Part shown: positions 8,391 through 16,529 of the stretch, piece after piece | Position numbering within the stretch: the stretch's first letter is position 1 | How the letters are laid out: every line of letters begins with the position of its first letter | Source of the DNA: Companilactobacillus nodensis DSM 19682 = JCM 14932 = NBRC 107160 | GTDB taxonomy: Bacteria; Bacillota; Bacilli; Lactobacillales; Lactobacillaceae | Assembly: GCF_000615905.1 (NCBI RefSeq) | Contig: NZ_BAMN01000001.1 | Span: 62,001-126,000, forward strand | Direction: 5' to 3' | Length of the DNA: 64,000 nucleotides | Made by a program: the position numbers and the translations under genes | Notes under the pieces: generated by a model | Seen by the model: only the letters and a program-made list of their open reading frames with translations | What the model was told of the DNA's origin: nothing | Databases searched by the model: none

Positions 8391-10121
8391 TTATACTGCA
8401 GAATTATTATATTTGATATTTTTTAGTGATTTTTCCATATGCTTCCAATTGTATTTATTCTCATTATTAAGTCCTAGTAACAAGAATACCCAACTGACGA
8501 AGGATAGAGCGGCACTAAAAATCGTTAAATTGGTTAGTTTATAAGTGACTTTAAGTTTGGGGTGTTTTATTTTTTGGTTAAATTTAGTTCTAACAGTTCC
8601 GTTTTTACTAGTGGAGATTTTTGCATGTTTACCGTTGATCGTTAACTCAGTATTTTTGTAGCGAATAACTGGTAATTCAACAACGGTATTCTTAGGCATT
8701 TCTCCCAGCTTGAAAACAGTGGATTCTCCTTTGGCCTGAGGATCGAAGGTTATTTTCTGTTTATCAATTTTACCAATATGCCAAATCGTCGAGTTAATAA
8801 ATTTACCTGCAGCTGCTGGAGAATATTGCTCATAGTAATCTTCATAGACAGTTCTTTTTTTGATTTTTTTACTAGTAATTATCTGAGTTTTCTTAGAAAT
8901 CATCTTTTGTTGCTGAGTGATATGAACTGATGAGATCCAGAATCCACAGAGGATCGCAGCTAATATAATTGTAATTGGAAATTGAAGTTTTGATAAATTA
9001 AAATCGTCGATCAACATAATGAGTAATTTAGCTGCGATAACTGATGCCAATAAAGTCGCGACCATTAAGAATCTAAATGGAAATTGAATCACTCTAATGG
9101 GGGTATTTTGGAACAAGCTCCATGGAAAAACATTTGTGGTCATGAAAAAGGATAAGAATGCCAAAACATAGATTCTTTTGTAAAGTGTTGAAAACTTGTA
9201 GAAGAAAATCAAACCAAAAATCAAAGCAACAATTAGGAAAACACCAATATTATAAGTATTGCCACTAGTACTTTGAATACTACTGTTTAAGAAACTGGCA
9301 CTGACTATTTTTTCAAGTACTTTTCCTTTTAATATATATGGAGAAGGCTGTTCATACGGTTGAAACGTTATTTCATTTAAGAATGGAATTAAGAATATAG
9401 CACTGGCACAAATCGTTGCAAATATTGCTTTGCATAAGGCTTTGATTCTGTTCCAATAGTTGTTTGATTTAATGACATATAATAACAAAATAATTATAAA
9501 AAAAGATGAAACAATAACTGTGGATAACAAATGGGTTAGTAACAGCCCTGACATTCCTATGGCGAGGATGTTCCATTTATGAAAGTCACGGAAGAAAACT
9601 TCATATAGACCTAAAAAACAAATCGGTAAGAGGATAGTCGCGATGAATTCTGCTATATCAGTTCGTGGCAAAACTTCTATTAATAGATAATTGGAGAGAT
9701 TATAGAATAGTGAAAAAATAATGGCATTCCAAAATGATTTGGAAAACTTGACCATTACGATGTGACTTATAAAAAACGATATAAAAAAGTAGATCCCGAT
9801 ACCGGTGTAAAAGGCAGTTATGGGATTACTGAAGAGTGAGAATAATAAGGCTATTGGTGCAATCGTGATCCATGGATAGAAAAGATTGATGCCATAGCCT
9901 ATTTGTCTAAAGTTGGAATTGGAAATACTAGGGATCAGATTGCCATGTTCAAATGAGTAATTGAGGCTGATCAGTCTGCCGACGTGGAATGGGGCATCGT
10001 CTCCACCCCAAATAATACCCTTGGAATTCAGTGTAACTGCCATGATGGCTGAAAGAGTCGCGTAGAACAAAATTAATCCTAGAAACTTAAGTAATCCTTT
10101 TGTGCTAACAGAAATATGCAT
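8391..10121 (-). CDS. Polytopic membrane protein, YfhO/GT-C-like ('PTPS-related')
   Basis: A 576-residue protein with about 11 hydrophobic segments and an extracytoplasmic C-terminal beta-rich stretch before a last membrane helix. Near the N-terminus GGDDAPFHVGR resembles the acidic loop of GT-C glycosyltransferases and of the family labelled '6-pyruvoyl-tetrahydropterin synthase related', whose role is unknown. The ATG at 10121 has GGGAGGAAA upstream; an earlier in-frame start lacks this. A lipid-linked sugar transferase acting on cell-wall polymers is an inference. No partner enzyme lies beside it. Confidence 0.75.
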   Translation of the reverse strand: MHISVSTKGLLKFLGLILFYATLSAIMAVTLNSKGIIWGGDDAPFHVGRLISLNYSFEHGNLIPSISNSNFRQIGYGINLFYPWITIAPIALLFSLFSNPITAFYTGIGIYFFISFFISHIVMVKFSKSFWNAIIFSLFYNLSNYLLIEVLPRTDIAEFIATILLPICFLGLYEVFFRDFHKWNILAIGMSGLLLTHLLSTVIVSSFFIIILLLYVIKSNNYWNRIKALCKAIFATICASAIFLIPFLNEITFQPYEQPSPYILKGKVLEKIVSASFLNSSIQSTSGNTYNIGVFLIVALIFGLIFFYKFSTLYKRIYVLAFLSFFMTTNVFPWSLFQNTPIRVIQFPFRFLMVATLLASVIAAKLLIMLIDDFNLSKLQFPITIILAAILCGFWISSVHITQQQKMISKKTQIITSKKIKKRTVYEDYYEQYSPAAAGKFINSTIWHIGKIDKQKITFDPQAKGESTVFKLGEMPKNTVVELPVIRYKNTELTINGKHAKISTSKNGTVRTKFNQKIKHPKLKVTYKLTNLTIFSAALSFVSWVFLLLGLNNENKYNWKHMEKSLKNIKYNNSAV

Positions 10122-10233
10122 AATTTCCTCCCTAGTAAATATTATATCGAAGCCATTACGCAAATTAAAATTTATCTGAGGATCAGTATATCCGATTGGA
10201 CTGCCTAGCAGTTCGAGACGAATTGTATATAAT

Positions 10234-10286
10234 CATTTGGCGATTATCTAGTATCACATAAATGTGAAACTGATAGTCTTTTTTTA
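10234..10286 (+). terminator. Hairpin followed by T-run, upstream of the WxL-like gene
   Basis: GATTATC and AGTATCACAT pair with ATGTGAAACT and GATAGTC, followed by seven T. No plus-strand gene precedes it, so it may protect the surface-protein gene from read-through or end an unrecognised short RNA. A TATAAT lies just before it at 10228. The remainder of 10122-10406 shows nothing else clear. Confidence 0.45.
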
Positions 10287-10406
10287 CATTTATTTACCAA
10301 TATCATTTTATATAAAAAAATATATCCTTTAATGACACCATCTTGATATAACCATTTGAGATAATACATATGAAAAGATTTATCGCTTAATAAAGGAGAA
10401 CTTATC

Positions 10407-12422
10407 ATGAAACAACATCAGTTGAAAAAGATGCTGCTTGGATTGTCCTGCCTTATTTTGTTCTGTACTGGATTATTTTTTGCGGTGAATAATAATGACC
10501 TTAATGAAGTACATGCCGACGATGAGGAAGTCGTAGTTAAACCTATGGAAAAGCCTAACCGTGATGTCGTTAAAATACTGGGTATTTGGCTGACTAATGG
10601 CTATTCACTGCAACCTGAAAGTGACTATTATACACAGGTTGGACAGACGGTTATTGTTCGCACCAGTGCTGGTAGATCGGTCTGGTCAGTCCTAACAGGA
10701 CTACTTGATAGTCCGCATTATAGATGGTATAAGACCACAGATGCCGGCGAGACTTGGTCAGAGGTGCCTGAATCCGAAGGTGGGTACCGTATGAATTTTC
10801 CAGTTACACCTAAGGAGATAGGAACAACCTGGTATCAACTCGATACGCAATATTGGAATTATTTAACCGGTTGGTTAGCGAAAACTCACATTTATTCTCA
10901 AGTTACAGCAGTTCATGCCAAGGAACCGGTTAATGCGACTAATTTAACTATTACAACCGATGATGATTATTTATATAATTTGGGTGATAATATTTTGGCC
11001 AATAATAATACCTATGTGCATGCCCATCCAATTCCAACTGATGCAAATGGGCGGGTAACATATACTGTCGACAAGCCAGAAATCGCGGACTTCTCAGATG
11101 ATACCGAGAATGGTGGTAAAACTACACAGTTGATTGCTAAAGATGGTGCCGTCGGGACCGTCACGATAACGGGAACTATGCAAAACCCTAATGGCAGTAC
11201 GGTTAGTGATAAAACAATCGTTCGAGTTGGTGGAGGATTAGATGATCAGACTGTCAATATTGGTGAGACCGCCACGTACACGATGCACGGTGATACTGTT
11301 GGTGACGATGAGTCTGAGAACAAAGGTAAAATTACGATTGAATGGTTCAAATACGACAAAAAAGGAAAATCAACTTCAGTCGCTAAAAGTACCAGTTCCA
11401 ATTACAAGGATTATATTTCCTATACAACGCCACCCACAACAATGGATGATGATGGTACTAAGTATCAAGCTAAGATTACTTTTAAATATGGAACTCTGAA
11501 CCTCCAGAGTAAGACGATGACTACTAATCAAGCCAACCTGACTGTTATTAATAAGCCGGATATTACGGTTGATAACACTGTGACTGATGATACTTATGTT
11601 GGTAATGGTAATGATGAGCATACGCTAAATGATGTCAGCAATGATGATGTGATCACTTATAATGCGACACTAACTGAAAATAGTGATCGAGGTGTCTTGA
11701 AGAATGGTTACTATGTTATTCCGTTACATAGGGATACCAAGGTCAATACTGTGAAACTTGATGAGACGGTTTTGGACTCCAGCAAATATTCGATCGTTTC
11801 TAATTCAGAAGCTGGGACTGATGACTTGGTTATCAGTGGTATGAACTTTGACGGAGTGGATGTCAGAGTTCATAAGGTAGAGGTAAAAACGACTGTTGCC
11901 GGCATCACCGGTGAGGAATCACTGACGTATACACCGTATATTTATGGGAATGCGAATGATAATGAAGTCTATATGTCCAAGGGTATTACTGAGCAAATCA
12001 GCTATACGTTGGACGGATTCAGCGTTTCGATAGATAATTTGAACTATGGATCAGTTAATCCGTTAGATGTGCAAAGCCTGCATTATCGTGAGGACAAGCA
12101 CAATTTACCGAATGGTAATGTAGTAGAGATCGATGACCGACGCCGGGATAAGCTAGGGAAAAAGGCTTTTGTTTCACAAGATAAATTATTTGAGAACGAA
12201 AATGGAGATCAATTAGGTTCCAGTATTCGGCATTATGAGAATGGTAGCTACGTAAATATTTTGAATAATAAAACCTTTTTGAAAGAGACTCAGGCAGGTG
12301 AGAGTTTTGATTCGATCGGTTGGGGTAAGGAAGATGGCTTGCTGCTATACTTGGGTGATGCAATCTTGAAACAAGGAACTTACAACACTACTTTGACTTG
12401 GGTATTTGAAGATACGCCTTAG
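10407..12422 (+). CDS. Secreted WxL-like surface protein with Ig-like repeats
   Basis: A 671-residue exported protein. It has a Lys-rich N-terminus, a hydrophobic core and an AxA-type cleavage region (EVHADDEE, about residue 36). The middle contains beta-sandwich repeats (conserved TATYTMHGD and TYNATLTEN patterns). The last ~140 residues look like a divergent WxL wall-binding domain: NYGSVNPLD in the middle and GTYNTTLTWVFEDTP at the end, where the canonical motif is W-x-L (here W-V-F). The start has AAGGAG 8 nt upstream. WxL proteins attach non-covalently to peptidoglycan. This one stands alone, outside a Csc-type cluster. Confidence 0.75.
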   Translation: MKQHQLKKMLLGLSCLILFCTGLFFAVNNNDLNEVHADDEEVVVKPMEKPNRDVVKILGIWLTNGYSLQPESDYYTQVGQTVIVRTSAGRSVWSVLTGLLDSPHYRWYKTTDAGETWSEVPESEGGYRMNFPVTPKEIGTTWYQLDTQYWNYLTGWLAKTHIYSQVTAVHAKEPVNATNLTITTDDDYLYNLGDNILANNNTYVHAHPIPTDANGRVTYTVDKPEIADFSDDTENGGKTTQLIAKDGAVGTVTITGTMQNPNGSTVSDKTIVRVGGGLDDQTVNIGETATYTMHGDTVGDDESENKGKITIEWFKYDKKGKSTSVAKSTSSNYKDYISYTTPPTTMDDDGTKYQAKITFKYGTLNLQSKTMTTNQANLTVINKPDITVDNTVTDDTYVGNGNDEHTLNDVSNDDVITYNATLTENSDRGVLKNGYYVIPLHRDTKVNTVKLDETVLDSSKYSIVSNSEAGTDDLVISGMNFDGVDVRVHKVEVKTTVAGITGEESLTYTPYIYGNANDNEVYMSKGITEQISYTLDGFSVSIDNLNYGSVNPLDVQSLHYREDKHNLPNGNVVEIDDRRRDKLGKKAFVSQDKLFENENGDQLGSSIRHYENGSYVNILNNKTFLKETQAGESFDSIGWGKEDGLLLYLGDAILKQGTYNTTLTWVFEDTP

Positions 12423-12429
12423 AGTTATG

Positions 12430-12455
12430 GGCCACAGAGATGTGGTCTTTTTTTT
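12430..12455 (+). terminator. Terminator of the WxL-like gene
   Basis: GGCCACA pairs with TGTGGTC around a GAGA tetraloop, followed by eight T. Confidence 0.85.
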
Positions 12456-12481
12456 CGTAATTTTATATGTAAGTGTATTTA

Positions 12482-12510
12482 TTGATTGAATACACATTAG
12501 TGTGTATTAT
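12482..12510 (+). promoter_or_regulatory. hicAB promoter with embedded palindromic operator
   Basis: -35 TTGATT (12482-12487), a 17-bp spacer and -10 TATTAT (12505-12510). A perfect inverted repeat AATACACA-TTAG-TGTGTATT (12489-12508) fills the spacer and overlaps the -10. HicB antitoxins repress their own promoter, so this is the likely HicB or HicAB site. Confidence 0.7.
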
Positions 12511-12532
12511 CTAAAAGACAAGGGGAAATCTT

Positions 12533-12727
12533 ATGCCATTAAAACCTAAGGAGTTAGTACGGCTACTTAAGCAGTATGGTTTTGTTGAAAAGTCTCAATG
12601 TGGATCACATTTGAAGATGTATAATCCTGATACTAAAGTGACTATTCCAGTTCCAATTCATGTTAGAGAAATGAAAAAAGGAATTGAGCATGCGATATTA
12701 AAGAAAGCAGGAATTAAGGAGAGATGA
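12533..12727 (+). CDS. hicA: HicA-type toxin (mRNA interferase)
   Basis: A 64-residue protein with the dsRBD-like HicA fold. It opens with PLKPKELVRLLKQYGF, and the catalytic His is in GSHLKM (residues 24-29). It ends in a basic helix. HicA cuts mRNA independently of the ribosome and is neutralised by HicB. It is the first gene of the pair, with AAGGGGAAA about 6 nt before the ATG. The length is normal for HicA. The pair is intact and could be active. Confidence 0.9.
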   Translation: MPLKPKELVRLLKQYGFVEKSQCGSHLKMYNPDTKVTIPVPIHVREMKKGIEHAILKKAGIKER

Positions 12728-12729
12728 AT

Positions 12730-13122
12730 ATGAATAAAAGTAAAAACTTGTTAGTTTACCCTGTAATACTCTACCCAGAATCCAAAGGATATAGTGTTGA
12801 AATTTCCGATATTGATAACGGTACTTGGACTCAAGGTGAAACAATCGAAGAAGCATTGTTAATGGCTGAAGATGTGATTGGTATTATGTTGGAAGATGAA
12901 ATAGATTTTCCAAAAGCAACTGGGTTGGAAAATTTGAATGTTGAAGATCCTAATATAAAAACGATTGTCTCGATTGATATTGAAGCATATCGTCGTAATA
13001 ATCCTAAAACAGTTAGAAAGAATGTGACCGTTCCGGAGTATTTGGTTAAGTTAGGTAAAAGGAATAATATAAATTTTTCTGCTACATTGACTGAGGCGCT
13101 GAGAACTAAATTGGGTGTTTAA
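12730..13122 (+). CDS. hicB: HicB-type antitoxin
   Basis: A 130-residue antitoxin. The N-terminal partial RNase H-like fold (about 8-60) contains the HicB signature YSVEISDIDNGTWTQGETIEEAL. The C-terminal ~45 residues (VTVPEYLVKLGKRNNINFSATLTEALRTKLG) are a ribbon-helix-helix-like DNA-binding tail. AAGGAG sits 8 nt before ATG 12730. ATG 12724 overlaps the hicA stop (ATGA) but is only two bases from that site, so I prefer 12730. It should bind HicA and the palindrome in the promoter. Confidence 0.88.
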   Translation: MNKSKNLLVYPVILYPESKGYSVEISDIDNGTWTQGETIEEALLMAEDVIGIMLEDEIDFPKATGLENLNVEDPNIKTIVSIDIEAYRRNNPKTVRKNVTVPEYLVKLGKRNNINFSATLTEALRTKLGV

Positions 13123-13197
13123 ATACGTTCAATGATAATTAATAATTTTTTCTAGTATAATAATCATAATTAATACTATGAAAAGGAAATCTAATAT

Positions 13198-13704
13198 ATG
13201 AATACTATTAATGTTTCCCAAACTTTATCAGTCAGTAATCATCGTGTATTTTCGTCTGATCTAAATGAGCACGACACAGTTTTTGGTGGCAAGATTTTAG
13301 CTACGATCGATGACAATTCATCAATCCCAGCCTCTCGTGTGGCCCGAATCGAGACAGTCACTGCTTCAGTGGACCAAGTTAATTTTATTCTTCCATTCAA
13401 ATTACAAGATTCGATGTGTACTGAGTCTTATGTGTCAGGTGTTGGAACTCGTTCGATCGAAGTTTTTACCAAAATTATTGGTGAACATTTGAAAACCGGT
13501 GAACGTTTCTTAGGTTTGACTTGTTTCTCATCATTTGTAGTCGTAGAACGAGGCATCGAATTACCACAAGTGGTTCCTGATACTGATGAATACAAGTTTG
13601 TTTGCCAAGGATATGAACAACGCCAAGCTGAACGGATGAAAAAGCTTCAGCAGCAACGTGATTTTAACAGTAATATTAGCTTGGACTTTCCTTGGACAAA
13701 ATAA
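13198..13704 (+). CDS. Hotdog-fold acyl-CoA thioesterase
   Basis: A 168-residue cytoplasmic enzyme of the acyl-CoA hydrolase (YciA/BFIT-like) family. It shows the NEHDTVFGGKILATIDD segment, where the Asn/Asp and the GG turn form the active site, and the SVDQVNF stretch that follows in the hotdog fold. The C-terminus is a charged helical tail. It hydrolyses acyl-CoA to free acid and CoA; chain length cannot be inferred. It is a single gene with its own terminator and an AAAGGAAA site before the ATG. Confidence 0.85.
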   Translation: MNTINVSQTLSVSNHRVFSSDLNEHDTVFGGKILATIDDNSSIPASRVARIETVTASVDQVNFILPFKLQDSMCTESYVSGVGTRSIEVFTKIIGEHLKTGERFLGLTCFSSFVVVERGIELPQVVPDTDEYKFVCQGYEQRQAERMKKLQQQRDFNSNISLDFPWTK

Positions 13705-13706
13705 AA

Positions 13707-13738
13707 AGTTGACCTCCTAATCGAGATCAATTTTTTTC
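13707..13738 (+). terminator. Terminator of the thioesterase gene
   Basis: TTGACCTC pairs with GAGATCAA (one mismatch) around a 6-nt loop, followed by a T-run. Confidence 0.7.
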
Positions 13739-13786
13739 GTATATTATAATAATCATGAAGTCTTAAAAATTTGAGAGGGAATTGCA

Positions 13787-14233
13787 ATGACTTTTTATTC
13801 GTACGAACATTTATATACGCAGAATCAAGAACCGAATCTTTTGTTTATCTTTGTTTTGTCAGCACTATCGATAGCGCTAGTGGTTACAGGATTTTTATAT
13901 TTCAAGAATCGCAAGGATAACAAGTATCGAGACTTAGCTGTGATCTTTGTATTATCAATTGCGTTGTTCTTTGGAATTAATTACAACAACTATGAGAAGC
14001 AAATTGATATTAATAATCAGACTAACCAAACTTTGACATTGATGAGGTCGATCTCCAAAGAAAAGAAGATTTCAGAGAAGAAGCTTTATTCTAATAGTTC
14101 TAGTTTGACGGAAGGGATGCTGATCAAGGCTGGCAAGGATTATTATCGTGTCAGCTTCGATAATAACGTCAATAGTTATACTTTGAACAGGGCCAGTATC
14201 GTTGATTCAAGTCAAATCAATTTGGTGAAGTAG
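13787..14233 (+). CDS. DUF3290 membrane protein
   Basis: A 148-residue protein with two membrane segments (about 18-38 and 50-66) and a C-terminal soluble domain of about 80 residues ending ASIVDSSQINLVK. This is the DUF3290 family, of unknown function, found in Firmicutes almost always beside a DUF421 gene, as here (gap of 9 nt). GAGAGGG lies before the ATG. The pair probably forms one membrane complex; this is inferred from the conserved pairing. Confidence 0.85.
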   Translation: MTFYSYEHLYTQNQEPNLLFIFVLSALSIALVVTGFLYFKNRKDNKYRDLAVIFVLSIALFFGINYNNYEKQIDINNQTNQTLTLMRSISKEKKISEKKLYSNSSSLTEGMLIKAGKDYYRVSFDNNVNSYTLNRASIVDSSQINLVK

Positions 14234-14242
14234 GGAGAAATT

Positions 14243-14871
14243 ATGGATCTATCATATGGAAATTTAGCTTTAAAATTAACGATTGGATTTCTCTTCATGG
14301 TTATCCAGATCAATTTATTCGGTAAGAGCAATATTGCACCAACTAGCGCCATCGATCAATTACAGAATTACGTTCTAGGTGGGATTGTCGGTGGTATGAT
14401 CTACAACTCAAGTATCACGACGTTTCAATTTACGATTGTTTTGATTATTTGGACTTTGATCGTCTTCATTGCCAAGTTCTTATCTAATCATAATGTTTAT
14501 TTCAGACGTATGATCATTGGTTCTCCGAAGATGATCATCAAAATGGTAAGATCGATGTCGACTTAGCGTTGAGAAATGGCTTGTCAGCAGCTGACTTGTC
14601 ATTCAAATTACGAACGGCTGGTGTAACTGATATCAGCAATGTTAAACGCGCGGTCTTCGAGCAGAATGGACAATTGACTATTATTATGAAGGATGAAGAG
14701 AATATCAAATATCCAGTCGTGCTAGATGGTAAGATTAACACAGACGAACTAGAAATGATCGGCCGTGATCCTGAATGGGTCGAAGCCCGATTGAAGGAAC
14801 AAGATTTGGATATCTCAGATATTTATTTGGCAAATTATATCAATGGAAAAGTTGTTGCTTATACGTATTAG
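14243..14871 (+). pseudogene. DUF421 (YetF-like) membrane protein, frameshifted
   Basis: About 209 residues when restored. The first 100 carry three membrane segments; the rest is the YetF-type soluble domain (NGLSAADLSFKLRTAGV...). At 14540-14543 CAAAAATGG appears as CAAAATGG, so the read goes to a stop at 14564-14566 instead of continuing KNGKIDVDLALRNG. A one-A deletion in a homopolymer favours a sequencing error. YetF/DUF421 proteins are linked to envelope stress and spore or wall functions in bacilli, without a known reaction. It overlaps the convergent crp gene by 4 nt. Confidence 0.85.
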
Positions 14872-15512
14872 AGAATTGTGAATTCACGACGGTCAACTTT
14901 GATCTTATTTTCTTTTACAAGCAGTTTGAGTTGGCGACTAAGAGTCTCAGGAGTTATTCCTAGGTATAATGCCAGTTCTCGCTTAGTTACAGGGAGTTTG
15001 TAGGTAGGACTGTTGAATTGGCCTTGAAGTTCCAATAAGTAGTTGTAGAGTCGTTCCTTGGATGTTAGAAGTGTATCTGTGACATCACGTTGTTCAAGCA
15101 ATGTTAGCCGCTCTCCAAGAATATCAACAAGCGACAGTGCCATTTCAGGGTATGATTTGAGTACGTCCTTAAAGGCTGATTGTTTAAGGTAGCATATTTC
15201 AGTGGGTTCAATGGCTTGAGCAAAGTTGTGGTGTTCGTGACTGCTAAACAGTGCGCCAGTGAGATCGACGTCACTTGAGTGCAACATGTACAGCGTTCGT
15301 TCATGGTCATCATCAGCGTAACTGAAGACGCGGACTCGGCCGGAATCGACGATCATTAATCTATCATTAGGTTCTCCTGACGAATAAATCATTTGTCCAG
15401 CGGGAATCTTTTTTTGGTGGACTGAAACTCGTGCTAGTGCTTCGATCACATTTTTGGGAGCGCCTCTGAAGATGGGAACTTGTTCAACGCATTTGATAGG
15501 ATCGTGTGCCAT
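14868..15512 (-). CDS. Crp/Fnr-family transcriptional regulator
   Basis: A 214-residue regulator with an N-terminal cyclic-nucleotide-binding-like beta barrel (about 10-130), a dimer helix and a C-terminal winged HTH (KRELALYLGITPETLSRQLKLL, about 172-193). It has three cysteines but no FNR-type N-terminal Cys cluster, so an iron-sulfur sensor is unlikely; the effector is unknown. It resembles the redox-linked FLP/Crp-like regulators of lactobacilli. It is divergent from the metal-ligand-rich protein at 15613, with an FNR-like palindrome between them, so it likely controls both. Confidence 0.88.
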   Translation of the reverse strand: MAHDPIKCVEQVPIFRGAPKNVIEALARVSVHQKKIPAGQMIYSSGEPNDRLMIVDSGRVRVFSYADDDHERTLYMLHSSDVDLTGALFSSHEHHNFAQAIEPTEICYLKQSAFKDVLKSYPEMALSLVDILGERLTLLEQRDVTDTLLTSKERLYNYLLELQGQFNSPTYKLPVTKRELALYLGITPETLSRQLKLLVKENKIKVDRREFTIL

Positions 15513-15530
15513 AAATTAATTTTTCCTTTC

Positions 15531-15544
15531 TTGACATATGTCAA
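15531..15544. promoter_or_regulatory. Crp/Fnr-type palindrome TTGACATATGTCAA
   Basis: A perfect 14-bp inverted repeat of the form TTGAC-N4-GTCAA, matching the half-site and spacing style of FNR/FLP boxes (TTGAT-N4-ATCAA). It lies between the divergent crp gene and the 15613 gene and includes a -35-like TTGACA. Confidence 0.6.
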
Positions 15545-15612
15545 TTCTATTTTGTTATGTTCAGTATACAATTACTCTTGTAATCAAAGAAATAATAACT
15601 GGAGGAGTCGCC

Positions 15613-16170
15613 ATGACTGAAAAATATATTGCTAAAATAGTTCCATTAAATGAAGATAAGATTGGTTCAGCAGCACACGGAACTGCCACGTTTGAAATTG
15701 AAAATGATATTATGAAGATTCATATTTCAATGAAAGATACTCCAAAGAATACACAACACTGGGAACACTTCCACGGTTTCCCAGATGGTAAGGAAGCACA
15801 AATTGCTACCAAGGCTCAAGATGTCAATGGGGACGGCTTCGTTGACCTCCCTGAAACAGAACCAGTTTCCGGAACGACAATGGTTCCTTTTGATGCTGCA
15901 CCGCATGATATGAATGTTCCTAATGATACATATCCAGTATCAGATGCTAATGGAAGTTTTGAATACGAGAAGGAAGTTCCACTAGACAAATTACAAGCTA
16001 AGTTCAAAGAAGTGTTTGGAACAGATGAATTGGAATTAGATAAACGTGTCATCTACGTTCATGGTGTTCCTGACGAGTTAGAATTACCCGATACAATCGC
16101 TGGTGCTGTGGGTCATTACGATCAGCATGTCACATTGCCAATTGCTGTAGGAAAGATCGAAAAAGCATAG
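15613..16170 (+). CDS. Hypothetical His-rich protein, CHRD/SOD-like
   Basis: A 185-residue protein with no signal peptide. Likely metal ligands cluster in NTQHWEHFHGFPDG and recur in PHDMN, VHGVPD and GHYDQHVTLP. DVNGDGFVDL matches a calcium EF-loop pattern. The order HxxHFHG...VHG...GH resembles CHRD or Cu/Zn-SOD-like beta folds, but this is only a likeness. The ATG at 15613 has GGAGGAG upstream and is preferred to 15538. It sits between a Crp/Fnr regulator and a multicopper oxidase, suggesting a redox or copper role (inferred). Confidence 0.65.
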   Translation: MTEKYIAKIVPLNEDKIGSAAHGTATFEIENDIMKIHISMKDTPKNTQHWEHFHGFPDGKEAQIATKAQDVNGDGFVDLPETEPVSGTTMVPFDAAPHDMNVPNDTYPVSDANGSFEYEKEVPLDKLQAKFKEVFGTDELELDKRVIYVHGVPDELELPDTIAGAVGHYDQHVTLPIAVGKIEKA

Positions 16171-16213
16171 TTGAAGAAGATATTTCGTTAGTGATAATGA
16201 AGATATAAGTCAA

Positions 16214-16248
16214 GGGAGCGTACGAAAAATGTGCGCTTCCTTTTTAGT
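16214..16248 (+). terminator. Terminator of the His-rich protein gene
   Basis: GGGAGCG-TAC pairs with GTG-CGCTTCC around an AAAAA loop, followed by TTTTT. Confidence 0.75.
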
Positions 16249-16342
16249 TTGTATATGCTTTCATGAATATTTAGATATCTATTATTATACTTATCAAAAG
16301 TGTATTAAAATATAAATGTAAAAGTTTGGTGGTGATATTTTG

Positions 16343-16501
16343 ATGGGTGAATCGAAACTGTTTTCGGTGTTCATGGTTATCTTTTATGCCATATTGCTTT
16401 TTCTCGTGATTGTGAATAAGAACATGCTTGCTATGTATATGATGGCGATCGGAATGTTATTAGAAGCAATCGTGAATGCTTTTGGGGTTTTCAAAAAGTA
16501 G
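16343..16501 (+). CDS. Small membrane protein (52 aa) upstream of multicopper oxidase
   Basis: ATG at 16343, stop at 16499-16501, 52 residues. The peptide begins MGESKLFSVF and has two hydrophobic stretches (about 8-24 and 29-47) separated by a short polar NKN turn, ending VFKK. A GGTGG site lies about 7 nt before the ATG. It ends 28 nt before the multicopper oxidase, so the two may be co-transcribed. I do not recognise a family; the composition and context make it a likely real small gene. Confidence 0.55.
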   Translation: MGESKLFSVFMVIFYAILLFLVIVNKNMLAMYMMAIGMLLEAIVNAFGVFKK

Positions 16502-16529
16502 GATAAAATTTGAATAGAAGGCGAAAACA

